A stretch of DNA of 64,000 bases from contig CP136896.1 of the NCBI GenBank assembly GCA_034359265.1, positions 23,095,501 through 23,159,500 of the forward strand, read 5' to 3'. The position numbers and the translations under genes are program-made. Below the pieces are notes generated by a model. It had not been told where the DNA came from and ran no database searches. It saw only the letters and a program-made list of their open reading frames with translations. Shown in pieces: positions 1 through 10,184 of this stretch. The DNA is from Canna indica (Eukaryota; Streptophyta; Magnoliopsida; Zingiberales; Cannaceae). Each line of letters opens with the position of its first letter. Positions within the stretch are counted from its first letter, which is position 1.

Positions 1-422
1 ACTGAAATATGTATTTACAAATACAAATTAACCCTATACTCACTAAGCACCAGGAAAACTGCGTAGGAGCCATTCCCTTCAGTACTAGTATAATCAATAG
101 AAAACCACCCTTCTTTGGGAGGGTTGCAGAGTGTATACACCACCCGTTACTATCCATCTTATTAACCATATATAATTTGTTATGTTTGATTGGATGATGA
201 CTTATCCTAAAAAATTTTACTCTTAGAAAAGAGCTCAACCTATATTTTATAATTTAATAATCCACATCAAGAGTGAGTGGATGCACTGGATAACACTTGT
301 CTAAGCCCAACATGTGGACTAACTTAATTGGAGATATATATTTCTAAATATTAAAACTACTAGGATAGGAAGATAAAACCATATTAAGTTTAATTTGATC
401 ACCACTAATATTTAAAACTTAA
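1..422. other. no recognisable gene
   Basis: AT-rich sequence with a 62-codon open stretch at 9-197 that shows no motif I know. I see nothing else before the MITE that begins at 423. Confidence 0.5.
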
Positions 423-1250
423 GGGCCTGTTTGGTTAGCGAAACCAAGTCTATTTTCATGGTTTCAGTTTCACTGAAACCAAAACTGCTTACGAAAACGT
501 GTTTGGTTTAGTGTTTTCGTGAAACTGAATCGAAACCAGAATGAAAACGAAACCAATTTTCTTAAAAAAATGAAAACAACATAATGTTGTTTTCTGTGGT
601 TTCGAGACTGTCGGTTTCGTTATCAAAATGTTGTGACAACTTTGTAATTATAAATATTTTTTTATAAAATTAATTAATTTAAAAATAAATCAAACTATAT
701 CGAATTTTTAAAAATAAAAATAAAAATCATCATTTTTAACTCAAACTTTTATCTTAAATTTATAAAATAATTAAACCAATTTATATCTAATTGACTCAAA
801 CCCAAATTTTAAATAACTCAATTTTCTTAAAATTTATCTATTTATAATTTAATCAAACCTAATTTTAGATCATTGGACTTATTTTTTTTTGAAATTTTAT
901 AATAACTATTAATTAATTTTTATATCTAATTTAACAAAAAAATCTTAAATTACCAATAACTTAATTAATTAAATCATTTAAATATTTTGTAACCATATTA
1001 ACAAATATTTAATTTTGTAAACTAACTAAACATTTAATTACTACTAAAAATGTTCAAGAAAATTAATATTATTTTTTATAATCATATAAATATTTACTGG
1101 TTTCAACTAACTAAAACTGATGTTGTTTTTATTAACCAAACGCGTTTTCAGAAAACTGAAAACTAGAAACCAAAACCAAGTTTTCGAAACCAAGTTTTCA
1201 GTTTCACTGAAACCAAACCAGAAAATAATTTTCGCTAACCAAACAGCACC
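423..1250. mobile_element. Tourist-like (PIF/Harbinger) MITE
   Basis: The left end reads GGGCCTGTTTGGTTAGCGAA and the reverse complement of the right end reads GGTGCTGTTTGGTTAGCGAA, so the terminal inverted repeat is about 21 bp with two mismatches. The element is flanked by TAA at 420-422 and 1251-1253, the 3-bp target duplication expected of PIF/Harbinger. Further inside, both ends carry the motif GTTTCACTGAAACC, itself palindromic. The interior is AT-rich and non-coding, as expected of a non-autonomous element needing a transposase in trans. Its length of 828 bp is large for a Tourist MITE. Confidence 0.85.
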
Positions 1251-1251
1251 T

Positions 1252-1830
1252 AAGTTGTTAGGAAAATACTAATTTGTACTATTATAACAATGTTCAAATA
1301 GTTCCACCGAAGGATACCGATATAGTGTCATTTAATTATAACTATAAGAAAGAAGGTTGACTGAACAATTTTTTCACAAGAAATAAGTTCCATAAGATAT
1401 GGTTTGAGGTATATTGTTAATGAGTCAATGAGTTAGAGTTTGTGAAAATACCTAGCAAGGTTTTGGTGACTTATGCAGCTGCTCAACAAGCCTCTTCAGA
1501 ATAGCATATTACTGCAAATTGGATAGCCTCCCTATCATTTCACAAAGTTGTTAGGAAAATACTAATTTGTACTATTATAACAATGTTCAAATAGTTCCAC
1601 CGAAGGATACCGATATAGTGTCATTTATAACTATAAGAAAGAAGGTTGACTGAACAATTTTTTCACAAGAAATAAGTTCCATAAGATATGGTTTGAGGTA
1701 TATTGTTAATGAGTCAATGAGTTAGAGTTTGTGAAAATACCTAGCAAGGTTTTGGTGACTTATGCAGCTGCTCAACAAGCCTCTTCAGAGTAGCATATTA
1801 CTGCAAATTGGATAGCCTCCCTATCATTTC
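1252..1830. repeat. tandem duplication, ~290-bp unit, two copies
   Basis: The segment 1252-1541 is repeated almost exactly at 1545-1830; the second copy lacks 4 bp near 1625. Copy one starts immediately beside the MITE target site. A stretch near the end of each copy reads as protein-like (KIPSKVLVTYAAAQQASS then a stop, then HITANWIASLSF), and pieces recur near 2405-2440, so it may descend from a coding region. I do not recognise the family. Confidence 0.85.
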
Positions 1831-2400
1831 TTTAGTGATACAAAGTTGAGAAAACTCTTCAAGACCAACAAAGTTGAGCATGAGTTGTTAACCAAAAGGA
1901 TAAAATATTAAGAGATGCCATTTATAGTGATACATTGTAACAACTAGCACTTTTGATGCTGACCCTCATCAAAATCCATCCAAAGGCATGTGAAGCCCTA
2001 GTCTAATCTCATTCAGCTGTGAAAGAAGTAGTTCCATAAGTTTTAGGATAAATTGCATACTAGTTACATGTAAGCTCGTTTGAAGTTTCATACACCCCAT
2101 CTATTTCTGCATGGCATTCCCTATATTACTACTGGCATGAATTCATATTAAAATTATGATTTTCGGCATCCCAACTGATTAGTCAGCCTAAGTCAGCTTG
2201 GATTTTACTTAAAAACCTCGTGTATATGTACCTAAATGGAGACGTACAAACTGATCAACATAGAATGTTAAAAACAAGACATGTAAATGCGTGGATAGTG
2301 CTTAGTTTTAACAGGTGGCAAACTGGGCATTAAATGAATCATATATGTAGAATTATAATCATGTTCCATTTAAGAGAAGAATCTGAGCATGTAAGCATAG
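1831..2400. other. no recognisable gene
   Basis: The first 60 bases after the duplication continue an open frame containing KLRKLFKTNKVEHELLTKR, a possible remnant of an unidentified coding sequence. The rest is AT-rich with no recognisable gene or RNA. Confidence 0.4.
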
Positions 2401-3158
2401 TTAATATTACTGCAAATTGAGTAGCATATTACTGCTCAACAAGAGGGACTTGAGAAAGCAAAAAATTGGATAGCACAATATAAGAAAAGAGGGACTTGAA
2501 CTGAAGAAGTAATTGAAAGTTTTGATTTTTGGTCTAGCACAAGCAAAGGGATCAGAAGAAATTGAGAATTAAAATAATAGAGCAGGAAACCAACAAAGCT
2601 TACTTCGATAGCTAAAGGTCGCCTCTTTTCTCCTTCGATCCTCCTCTTCCCGCAAAAGACTGGCGTCGAGAAGGGAGCGAGAGCAGGTGGACGGAGAAAG
2701 GTGAGGAATGAGCAGAGAAAGAAGCGGCACCAAGAATGGATCACTAGGGTAATGTTGAATCTCCGACAATGAGAATGGCGAGGTGTCGCAAGCAGAGGTC
2801 GCACGGAATGGGGAGGTGTTGCAGGGAGAGGTCGAGCAGAATGGGGAGTCATCGCAGGGAGAGGTCGCGCAAGACGGGGAGGTGTCGTAGGGAGAGGTCG
2901 CACGGGGAGTCTGTCGGCTGGGGAAAATTAAGGGATTTGTCGGGTCGCTGTATTAGGGCTGAAAAAAATATGGCGCGGAAATAGTATTTTGGTGAGTTAG
3001 TAGGGGGAAATATTTGGTCGGCTAAAATAGAAGGGGGAAAAAATTATAGGCTGATTTACCAACCGATTTTTTAATCCGTTGGTAATTTTGTCGGTAATAC
3101 CAACAAACTAATTCCGTTGGTAACAAATCCGTTGGTGATGCTATGTTTTCTTGTAGTG
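2400..3158 (-). mobile_element. CACTA element end (family shared with 57951)
   Basis: Read on the minus strand the right edge begins CACTACAAGAAAACATAGC, the CACTA terminal signature, followed by the same sub-terminal sequence seen at 57951 onward: copies of ACCAACGGA-type repeats, then the GGTCGGCT and GGCGCG blocks. The terminus is at 3154-3158. The next bases (3159 onward) are LTR sequence, so the element inserted into an LTR, but I cannot find the other half of that LTR on the left, so the left end is deleted or beyond recognition. The left coordinate given here is approximate. Confidence 0.65.
2779..2907. repeat. 33-bp tandem repeat, four units
   Basis: Four imperfect units of about 33 bp built around GCAGGGAGAGGTCGCGC and GGGGAGGTGT. 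The length is a multiple of three, so both strands translate as 11-residue repeats (for example RPLPATPPHSV on the minus strand, GRCRRERSHG on the plus). It lies in the CACTA sub-terminal region; I see no sign that it is a real protein. Confidence 0.8.
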
Positions 3159-3835
3159 TTTTTCTCGTGACGTTGTTCGTTTTTGGGTTTCGTCTTCGCT
3201 AAGTCTTCTTATATAATATTTATTAACTTTAAGTTAAAAACTTTAAAACATAAATGTTATATAAGGATTACCCCCTATTTGGATTCAATAAAAATATCTA
3301 AAAAATCAAAATCTAACTTTTGGGGTCTAGTACAAATTTTCAAAAATTAGAAATTTTATAATCTCCCGGGTCAAACATGGGTAGGTTAAAGGCTTCCAGA
3401 ATTTCCTAAAAAATATGTCCTTAACTAGTTTTTACCTAAGGAACGATTACCGGAACTTTTGGTGCCAAAAAAATGTCTAAGTCATAGAGCCCTCCAAAGA
3501 GCTCCCTAGGCTTAGTGAATTTTAGGGTCATTTTATAATTTTCTAATTTTTCACGTTTTCCTGTTCGAGTTTGGTATTTTGGGTTCTTTGCATCAACATG
3601 AGGATTTAAAGCATATGCTAGACACCATAAACCTAAACTCTAACTTCTTGAAGAATCCCAAGCATCGACGAGCGTCCTTGTCGATTTCTCCAATTTTTTC
3701 CGATCGGGAAAGTCGTGCGCTAACCGATATGGAACCTGGAAATAGCTCTCCATGAAATCATTAGTTTCATGTTTGTTATCATTAAACCCAAGATTAAGAC
3801 CAAGGTTGAAAACCTTAGGCCAACATTAATGTTAG
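3159..3835 (-). mobile_element. truncated LTR of the gag-only Copia family
   Basis: Read on the minus strand, it starts TGTTGGCCTAAGG and matches the first ~650 bp of the LTRs at 41189 and 47517, including the conserved GGTCTTAATC, CGATATGG and GTTATATAAGGATTACCCC-like stretches. It stops at the CACTA end at 3158. The downstream half of the LTR (palindrome array, TATA box, R, U5) is absent. Confidence 0.75.
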
Positions 3836-4140
3836 ATTAATTAGAGTTATTTGTTAATTAGATTTAATTAGTTTTGTTAATTAAGGTTAGTGTTAGATTT
3901 AATTAGTTTTGTTAATTAATTAGGATTATTTGATAATTAGATTTAATTAGGGTTATTTGCTAATTAGATTTAATTATGGTTATTTGCTAATTAGATTTAA
4001 TTAGGGTTAATGTTAGATTAATTAGTTTTGTTAATTAGGGTTATTTATTAATTAGATTTCATTAAATTTAATTAGTTGTTTTGTTGTTAGATTAAATTTA
4101 GGTTAGTTTTAATGTTAGGGTTAGTTAATCAAGTATAGAA
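3836..4140. repeat. AT-rich degenerate tandem repeat
   Basis: Low-complexity sequence made of variants of TTAATTAGGGTTATTTGCTAA, repeated about every 25-50 bp with slippage. No coding potential. Confidence 0.75.
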
Positions 4141-4185
4141 TAAATGTTAGGGTTAATTTTAGTTGGGTGTAATTACAATTTTCAA

Positions 4186-4311
4186 ATCATCCACTTTCGA
4201 CTCACTCCGGAATCGTCCACTGTGGGCTCGTGCCGGAATCGTCCACTGTGGACTCGCGCCAGAATCATCCACTTTGACTCGTGCGGAATCGTCCATTGTG
4301 GACTCACATCG
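4186..4311. repeat. ~26-bp tandem repeat, five units
   Basis: Five imperfect units related to GGAATCGTCCACTGTGGACT (with CGTGCC spacer). The core CCACTGTGG is a short palindrome. It lies upstream of the TNP2-like pseudogene, where CACTA elements often carry sub-terminal transposase-binding repeats; that function is inference. Confidence 0.7.
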
Positions 4312-4742
4312 ATATCCTCAAATTTAAAAAATAATCATGACGAGTTGATATGTTTCACGTATGCATCGACGAGTCAAGTTTTAATTTTGCAAAACCTTAG
4401 ATTTGTTCGGGGGTTGTATGTTCGTGTAAACGAAGTAGATAATCTTTTATACGACGTACAACCCTTGAATTATCCCTAATTGGAAAATTTGGGAACATAG
4501 CTATTTATATTGCACTTAGTTTATTTCTTTTAGTCATTCTTCATTTTTAAATTTTGGGTTGTATCTCCCTTGTGCCCCGATACGCGCCCAGATGATTTGC
4601 GTATTCGGAGAATTGTAGGGAGATTCTGTCAAAATTTTGAATGAAGTTAATGACTAAAAGAAATACTAAGTGCAATATAAATAACATCAATCCCGAATGG
4701 AATAGGGCCAGCCCACCTAAAGATATTGTCAACTTTTTGACA

Positions 4743-6043
4743 GAACATGTCGGACGATCGAAGTTGGATGTACCGACGAATTCACTGTGGAGCTATAACG
4801 GACGAATTTTGAGTAGGCATAACTTACTTCTTAAGTTTCGCCTACTGTATGAAAAAATTCCTTAGTGGTGATAAAATCCAATGTATGTGTAGGAAATGTT
4901 CGAACATAAGATTTTTGGATTGTGAAACTGTCACAATGCATCTGTATACAAAAGGATTCACACGAAGATATTTTGTATGGAATTATCATGGGGAGTCACA
5001 TCAAGTCGGGACGTCGAGCAATCTTGTTGTCCAAACTCATGGTGAATCTTCTACTGTGGTTGTTTTCTTCTTCCAATCCACATAATCCTTATAGAACAAT
5101 GATTTTGGATAGTCTTGGCGGACAATTCCATTTAAATGACTGAGACTGTACAGCTACCAAGTATTAGGATAGTTGAAGTCACTGAAAAACAACCTGCGAT
5201 ACAGATTGAATTGCCGAATAAGGAGACTACATAATTTTACAATGAGGAATTAGAGAGATTATATAATCGTGAGTTCCCAAATTGGTTTTAAGATTACTGT
5301 ACAAAACACAGAGGCGAAATAGATAACCAAATCTTTGAGTTTGCTAGCGGACCGACACGACTTGTACAGTGTTATAACGGTTATTTTGTTAATGGATATA
5401 AATTTCACATACTTGAATATTCATCTACAAAGAAGACTATGAATGTCGGGGTCTGCATCAAAGGGACAACGTATGCTGAATGTGATTTTGACTTTTACTG
5501 ACTGTTGGAAGAAGTCATAGAATTGCAATTTTTTGGATGAAAATCAGTTGTCCTTTTTAAATGTCATTGGTTCGATACAAGCGATAAGGCCATGAGAGTT
5601 CATCCAAAGTATAAACTGATTGAGGTCAATTACAAATCAAAATGGGCTTCAAATTAGCCATTTATATTGGCATCTCAAGCTAAACAAGTATATTATATGC
5701 AGTATCCGTCTCGAAAGAAAGATAAGATAGATTACTGTGTAATATGTAAGCCTAAAGCTAGAGGAAAAATTAACCAAGTAGCTGGAGAGAATGAGCCGAC
5801 ATATGACTTCTATCAAGAAGAGGATCATTCCGAAGTAGAGCGAGTTAGTCCAATACTCGAGATGATGACACAGAGTTAGTTCACTTGGAAGTAGAATATG
5901 TTGATGACAACGATAATGGAGTTGAGGAAGAAGGATAGAATGATGATGAGGGTGAAGAAGAATTTGAAGATTCTGAAGATTCTGATATAGAAGAACAAGA
6001 AGAAGAGTATTACACGAATGATGATAATGACGATGACGAATAA
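4743..6043 (+). pseudogene. CACTA TNP2-type transposase, internally deleted
   Basis: About 4743-5100 encodes the N-terminal transposase-associated domain: a DRSW-like start, then GDKIQCMCRKCSNIRFLDCE and HLYTKGFTRRYFVWNYHGES, with Cys-x-Cys-x2-Cys spacing typical of the family. From about 5230 the frame jumps to the C-terminal DUF4216-type region: RLYNREFPNWF, NGYFVNGYKFHILEY, LFKCHWFDTSDKA, then PFILASQAKQVYYMQYPSRK. An acidic tail (Asp/Glu-rich, 5880-6040) ends at a TAA. The large central catalytic domain between these two parts is missing, and stops and frameshifts break both, so it cannot encode an active transposase. It is the upstream gene of the CACTA element that also holds the TNP1-like gene at 7604 and the terminus at 17697. 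Confidence 0.8.
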
Positions 6044-6468
6044 TTGTAAATGTTAAGTATATCTTCAATTATTATATGTATCTATCAATCTATTATATAT
6101 ATACTAATTATATTTGTATTTGACAACTATGGTTTTGTTGGCTTAAGGGTCTCTCTTAAGCCTCGATCTTTATTTTGAAGATAACAAACATGTATTTAAT
6201 CCAAGTGTGAAGTTTTGAGTTCAGGTTGAGGTTGAGATATGCATGCCAAATCCATTCAAACGGGATGAAGGAAAAGATCGTCAAAGAAACGGAAGAAGAA
6301 ATCGTTGAAGGAAGGCTCGGGATTACATCAAGTAGAAATAATGTAATATGTCCCTAGGATAGTTTATCCCAACCCAAAATTGTAAAGTTATCCAAGTTGA
6401 AACTTGGTAACCAAACCCATAGAAAAGGCATGTAAAAATCCAAGGAAGAAATCATCCTCACCTTGGGC

Positions 6469-6870
6469 TCGGTCGACCGAACAAGGCAATATAATGGTAA
6501 GCAGCCCGTTCAGTCGATCGACTGGTCGACCGGATGTCGGTAAAAATGGCCAGTAGCCATTCGGTCGACGACCAGTAGCCATTCGGTCAACCAGTCGGTC
6601 GACCAAAATTGGGGAAGGCTATACTGCAGGGCTGCGTCGGTCGACCGGTTGGTTAATCGACAGACGGCGAAAATGGACAGAACGCTAGCAGTCGACCGAA
6701 CTGGACATAGCCGAATCGTGACCTGGCTTTAGCCATTTGGTTGATCGACGGGTCGACTGAATGTCCGAAGAAATGTAGCCGATCGACCCATCGGTTAACT
6801 AAGCTCTCACAGATTGCCAGCGGTCGCACTGGCGGTCGATCCATCGGTCGACCGACCGATCGACCGGCCG
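6469..6870. repeat. GTCGAC palindrome array in LTR U3
   Basis: At least eight GTCGAC hexamers plus several TCGATCGA/ATCGAC variants, mostly within CGGTCGACCG palindromes, often paired head-to-head, with ~40-60-bp spacers that share GGCAGTAGCCATT. The array ends about 60 bp before the TATA box. All LTRs of this family and of the gag-only family carry a version of it. Confidence 0.9.
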
Positions 6871-6931
6871 CAACCGAACGGCTCCAACGGTCAATTTTTC
6901 ACCCGCTGAACGGGCCGTTCGGGTGAAGGGT

Positions 6932-6938
6932 TATAAAT
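6932..6938 (+). promoter_or_regulatory. LTR TATA box
   Basis: TATAAAT within GGGTTATAAATACCCTCAC, downstream of the palindrome array. The same sequence occurs at 22764 and, on the minus strand, a related one at 9485 and 15706. This is the likely start of R for the family. Confidence 0.7.
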
Positions 6939-7603
6939 ACCCTCACCTAACTTCTTTACAGACTTTAACTAGTGTTATTGAGCAATCAAAGAAGTTCTTT
7001 AAGCCTTCATACGATCAAGTTCTCGCACGCCCTCTGCTTCCTTCTTCGACATCAAAAAACCAGGTGCTGCTTCTACTTCTTCAACTATTCTGCAATCTTT
7101 GGAGTCATCATCTTGCAAGTTGAAGACAAGAAGGCGGTGGAAAGAAACTTGGTTCAATCTTTTTTTCTTTAGCTCTTTCCTTGTATTTGAACTTTATTGT
7201 AACTTGTTTCCAGAGTTGAGATAGCTTGCTAGGTGTGCTAGGAAACACTTAGGGATAGCTTTATAGAATTGTGTTTTTCCTAGGTGAATAGGATTGAGGT
7301 GTTCTCCAAGTGGTGAGAAGGGTGTCCTCAAGTGTATTCAAAGGAAAACATAATTTCTATAAAGTAGTGGTTAGAAATCCTTGGTAAGGAGCCAAGGTAG
7401 TTGAGTAGGTGGTTGGCCGAACCACTATAAATATTATTGTTTGCATTGCTTCTTTATTAGCTTTTATCATTATTATTGAATTGTGATCACATTAACCATT
7501 AAAGAACAATTGGATTGAGTAGAGTTAAAATTGAGTGAGGAGAAAACTCAAAGGGGACGAACACTATTCAACCCCCCCTTCTAGTGTCGGGTTTCACACA
7601 ACT

Positions 7604-8711
7604 GGTTCGAGAAGTGCGTGCCCAAGGAGGCATTCCTAAGACTACCCCCCAACGATTACCACCAGCCACCCCTGTACCCACCAACCCTTCACCTTCGACC
7701 ACCATCCCCCTACCTCCGGCCACCATCCCCCCACTTGATCCGGCCACCATTCCCCCACCTGATCTGTCCATCATTCCCTCAACTGATCTGTCACCATCCC
7801 CCCACCTCCAGCCACCATCCCTTCAGTCGATCCAGGCCCGTCGACATCGAGACGTAGGCCACGAGGGCCTAACAGATTCTCCCTTCGCCAGCCGAGGGAG
7901 AGTCACGCATATCAGTTAGTGTGCGCAGTAGAAGGTAAGTAAATGCATTAATTATTCCTTATAATTTATTTATAATTCAATATATCATTATATAGAATTG
8001 TACTATATTTGGTGCAGGTTTGAGCAGGAGGACGTCCCACGCACGATAGTGGAGACGATCCGAAAGTTTATGTACGGGGCGTGGCCTACATGGTCTCACA
8101 TGCCCATGAGCATATGGATTTACTATGGCAGGAGTTAATGTTATTAGTGTTGAATATTGATCGGTAATAATAAATTTATTTTTTGCAAGCTCATTATACA
8201 TGGTCGGAGGACCAGACTCCTTTTGTAGAGAGTGCGTTGCCCGTGCTCACTACAGCGGGCTGCTTCAGTAGGCCCGTAAGACCGTGATGAGATAGCTGGG
8301 GGCCACACAGATTGGTCAGACTCAGGGACACACCCCCGAGTGGATTCCTGGACCTGTGTGGGACCAGCTTGTTGAGCGGTGGGACACGCCTGAGTGGCAG
8401 GAGGTCTCCCGTACAACGTCGAGAAACTGCATGTCCGGGGGGGACGGCACGGGGCCGCGCCACACTGGTGGCTCCGTATCTTTTGCGGTGCATGAACGTC
8501 GTATGATATGTATAATTTTCTTACTTTTAATTAAAATATTATATATTGTGTATAATGATACTAATGTATTTATTTTTTAATGTAAGATGCGGGTTGCGGA
8601 GCATGGCACCGTCAAACGTCCCTCGCTGATGAAGGTGTTAGAGAGCACTCACCGTCAGCGATGAGGAGCGGGGGACTACGTCGATGGCAGGGCCTCGATC
8701 ATCGTAGTAAG
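7604..8711 (+). pseudogene. CACTA TNP1-like (Ptta/En-Spm) gene, 5' part
   Basis: A Pro-rich, frame-broken first exon leads into RRRPRGPNRFSLRQPRE and a donor GTAAGT near 7934. After AG at about 8016-8017 comes EQEDVPRTIVETIRKFMYG with WPTWSHMP, typical of the plant En/Spm accessory transposase family. A third exon (about 8190-8505) holds GPVWDQLVERWDTPEWQE and HTGGSVSFAVHERR, the conserved HT-GS-S motif; a fourth (about 8587-8706) holds HGTVKRPSLMKVLESTH. The fourth exon ends at GTAAG, precisely where the LTR element at 8712 is inserted. In-frame stops and frame changes show it is decayed. The protein normally binds sub-terminal CACTA repeats. Confidence 0.75.
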
Positions 8712-9484
8712 TGAAGGCGAAATGGCAATACTAGAGGGGGGGGTGAATAGCGTGTTTACTAAATTAATTAGCCTAAATTTGATTTTAATCGTTTTCTTAA
8801 ATCATTTAGGCAAGATGCAATTATGCGATTAAATACGGAAGCAATAATAAAACAATTAAGCACAATCAAATATAACAATGCAAACACGATAATTTATAGT
8901 GGTTCGGCCCCAATGCCTACTCCACTACCTAAGCACCCCGCTTAGGATTTCCAAACTAGGTTTACTAGACTAATTCAGTTTTCCTTACACAGAGAACTTT
9001 TCACTCGAAGAGTCGCACTCTCGACCTAAGGTAGTTCCACACCTGAAAGTCTCCATCTTCTTATCGAGAGCACTCTTCCACCTCAACCCTAAGGGACAAC
9101 TAAACTAATCCTAGTAAAAACTAATTTTACAAAAGTGGCTTTACACCTAACATCAGGTAACCACTTATACCCACAAGACCTAGCAACCTTGGTCTTACAA
9201 ACTCAACTTCAAAGAAACGATAAATTAACAGTTAAAAATACAAGTGAAAAGAGCTTAAGATAAAACCAAGGTTATCTACTCTTTTCCAAGCCTCGTAGCC
9301 TCCAACTCGCCAGAGAATGTGCTTTGAGTCGAAGCCGAGTTGAGGAGCAGTTGGCGCTTGAAGACGAACTCGACAGAAGAACAGAGCGCGCTGCAATCGA
9401 TCTTTGGAAGGCTTAAATCCCTTCTTAAATGCTCAATAAAATCTGTAAGATTAAGGGAAGAAAGTTAAAAGAAGTTATATGAGG

Positions 9485-9494
9485 TATATTTATA
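9485..9494 (-). promoter_or_regulatory. LTR TATA box (copy I, 3' LTR)
   Basis: On the minus strand GGGTATAAATATACCTC, just after the palindrome array; the identical site is at 15706-15715 in the partner LTR. Confidence 0.65.
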
Positions 9495-9547
9495 CCCTCA
9501 TCAAGAAACGGCAGCTCAACGAATAGTTTTCTATTCGTTACAAACCG

Positions 9548-9835
9548 TCGGTCGATTGGTCGGTCGACCGACCGATCGACCGCTCACATCGACCGCCGCT
9601 TACTCTTTGTGTGCGGTTGACTGACGCGAGTTGCGTCTGCGACTATCCGCAAGTCAATCAACCGATTGGTCGACCGACAGGCTTACTGCCTATTTTTGGC
9701 CTCTGTCGGTCGATCAATCAGTCGACCAAAGTAGACACTGCCTATTTTTGGCAGTGTTCGGTCGACCGACCGATCGACCGACAAGGCTACTGCCTTTTTC
9801 TTACCCTGTTCGGTCGACTGCCCGGTCGACCGAAT
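9548..9835. repeat. GTCGAC palindrome array (copy I, 3' LTR)
   Basis: Dense CGGTCGACCG / CGATCGACCG palindromes, including GGTCGACCGACCGATCGACC near 9561 and again near 9761. Same placement relative to TATA as in the other LTRs. Confidence 0.9.
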
Positions 9836-10171
9836 TTAGGCTGAATTGAATTTTTAGCCCTTTTTCTTGCGCGCTTCATTTCCGGGTTCCGGCTTTCAAC
9901 GAGCATCATCTTGGAGAGCTTTCCATGTGATCTTTGAGCTCGTCCAATACGTCTTTGGTGCAGACGTTGAGCTTTGAGAAATTCCGCGACGAACCCGAGC
10001 GCGACAATCAATGTCCTTTCGATTTTTTATTTCTTTCGATACGTTCGATCGGGGATATCGAACGCTAATTGATATGGAACCTGAAAGATATTCTCAAAGA
10101 AATCATTAGTCCCATGTTTGTTATCATCAAAACCGAGATTAAGACTAAGGTTGAAAACCTAAAGCCAACTA

Positions 10172-10184
10172 TCTCCCCCTTTTT
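10172..10184 (-). other. polypurine tract of copy I
   Basis: On the element strand AAAAAGGGGGAGA directly precedes the 3' LTR. This primes plus-strand DNA synthesis. Further purine tracts follow upstream at about 10320-10405 (several CTCCCC(C)TTTT units on the plus strand). Confidence 0.8.

Larger units (their letters stand above)
6136..7603 (+). mobile_element. solo LTR of the SIRE-like Copia family
   Basis: It starts TGTTGGCTTAAGGGTC and ends TTTCACACAACT (the last base of CA mutated). The flanks GGTTT (6131-6135) and GGTTC (7604-7608) are a probable 5-bp target duplication with one change. No PBS or internal sequence follows; the CACTA element resumes at once. It matches the LTRs at 21988, 23288 and 28514 but is longer (1468 bp), because those at 23288 and 28514 are deleted internally. 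This is the product expected from recombination between the two LTRs of a full element. Confidence 0.85.
8712..10171 (-). repeat. 3' LTR of copy I
   Basis: 1460 bp. On the element strand it begins TAGTTGGC (TG changed to TA) and ends CGCCTTCA. It includes the palindrome array at 9548-9835, a TATA box at 9485-9494, and a U5 with the motif TGGGGCCGAACCACTATAA near 8895-8915. Boundaries agree with the partner LTR at 14944. Confidence 0.85.

Noticed and set aside
2436..2984. Overlapping open frames on both strands (Pro/Arg-rich)
   Set aside because: They arise from the 33-bp tandem repeat in a CACTA sub-terminal region; a repeat length divisible by three keeps frames open on both strands. No motif supports a gene.
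4144..4479. 111-codon frame over the 26-bp repeats
   Set aside because: The frame spans tandem repeats and has no match to the transposase domains that start further downstream.
6469..6870. CRISPR-like array
   Set aside because: Units are degenerate palindromes with related spacers inside a plant LTR promoter; no fixed repeat length and no cas genes.
7568..8580. Several Pro-rich and Gly-rich frames on both strands
   Set aside because: Shadow frames over the TNP1-like exons; only the frames with RFSLRQPRE, VPRTIVETIRKF and HTGGSVS fit a known family.
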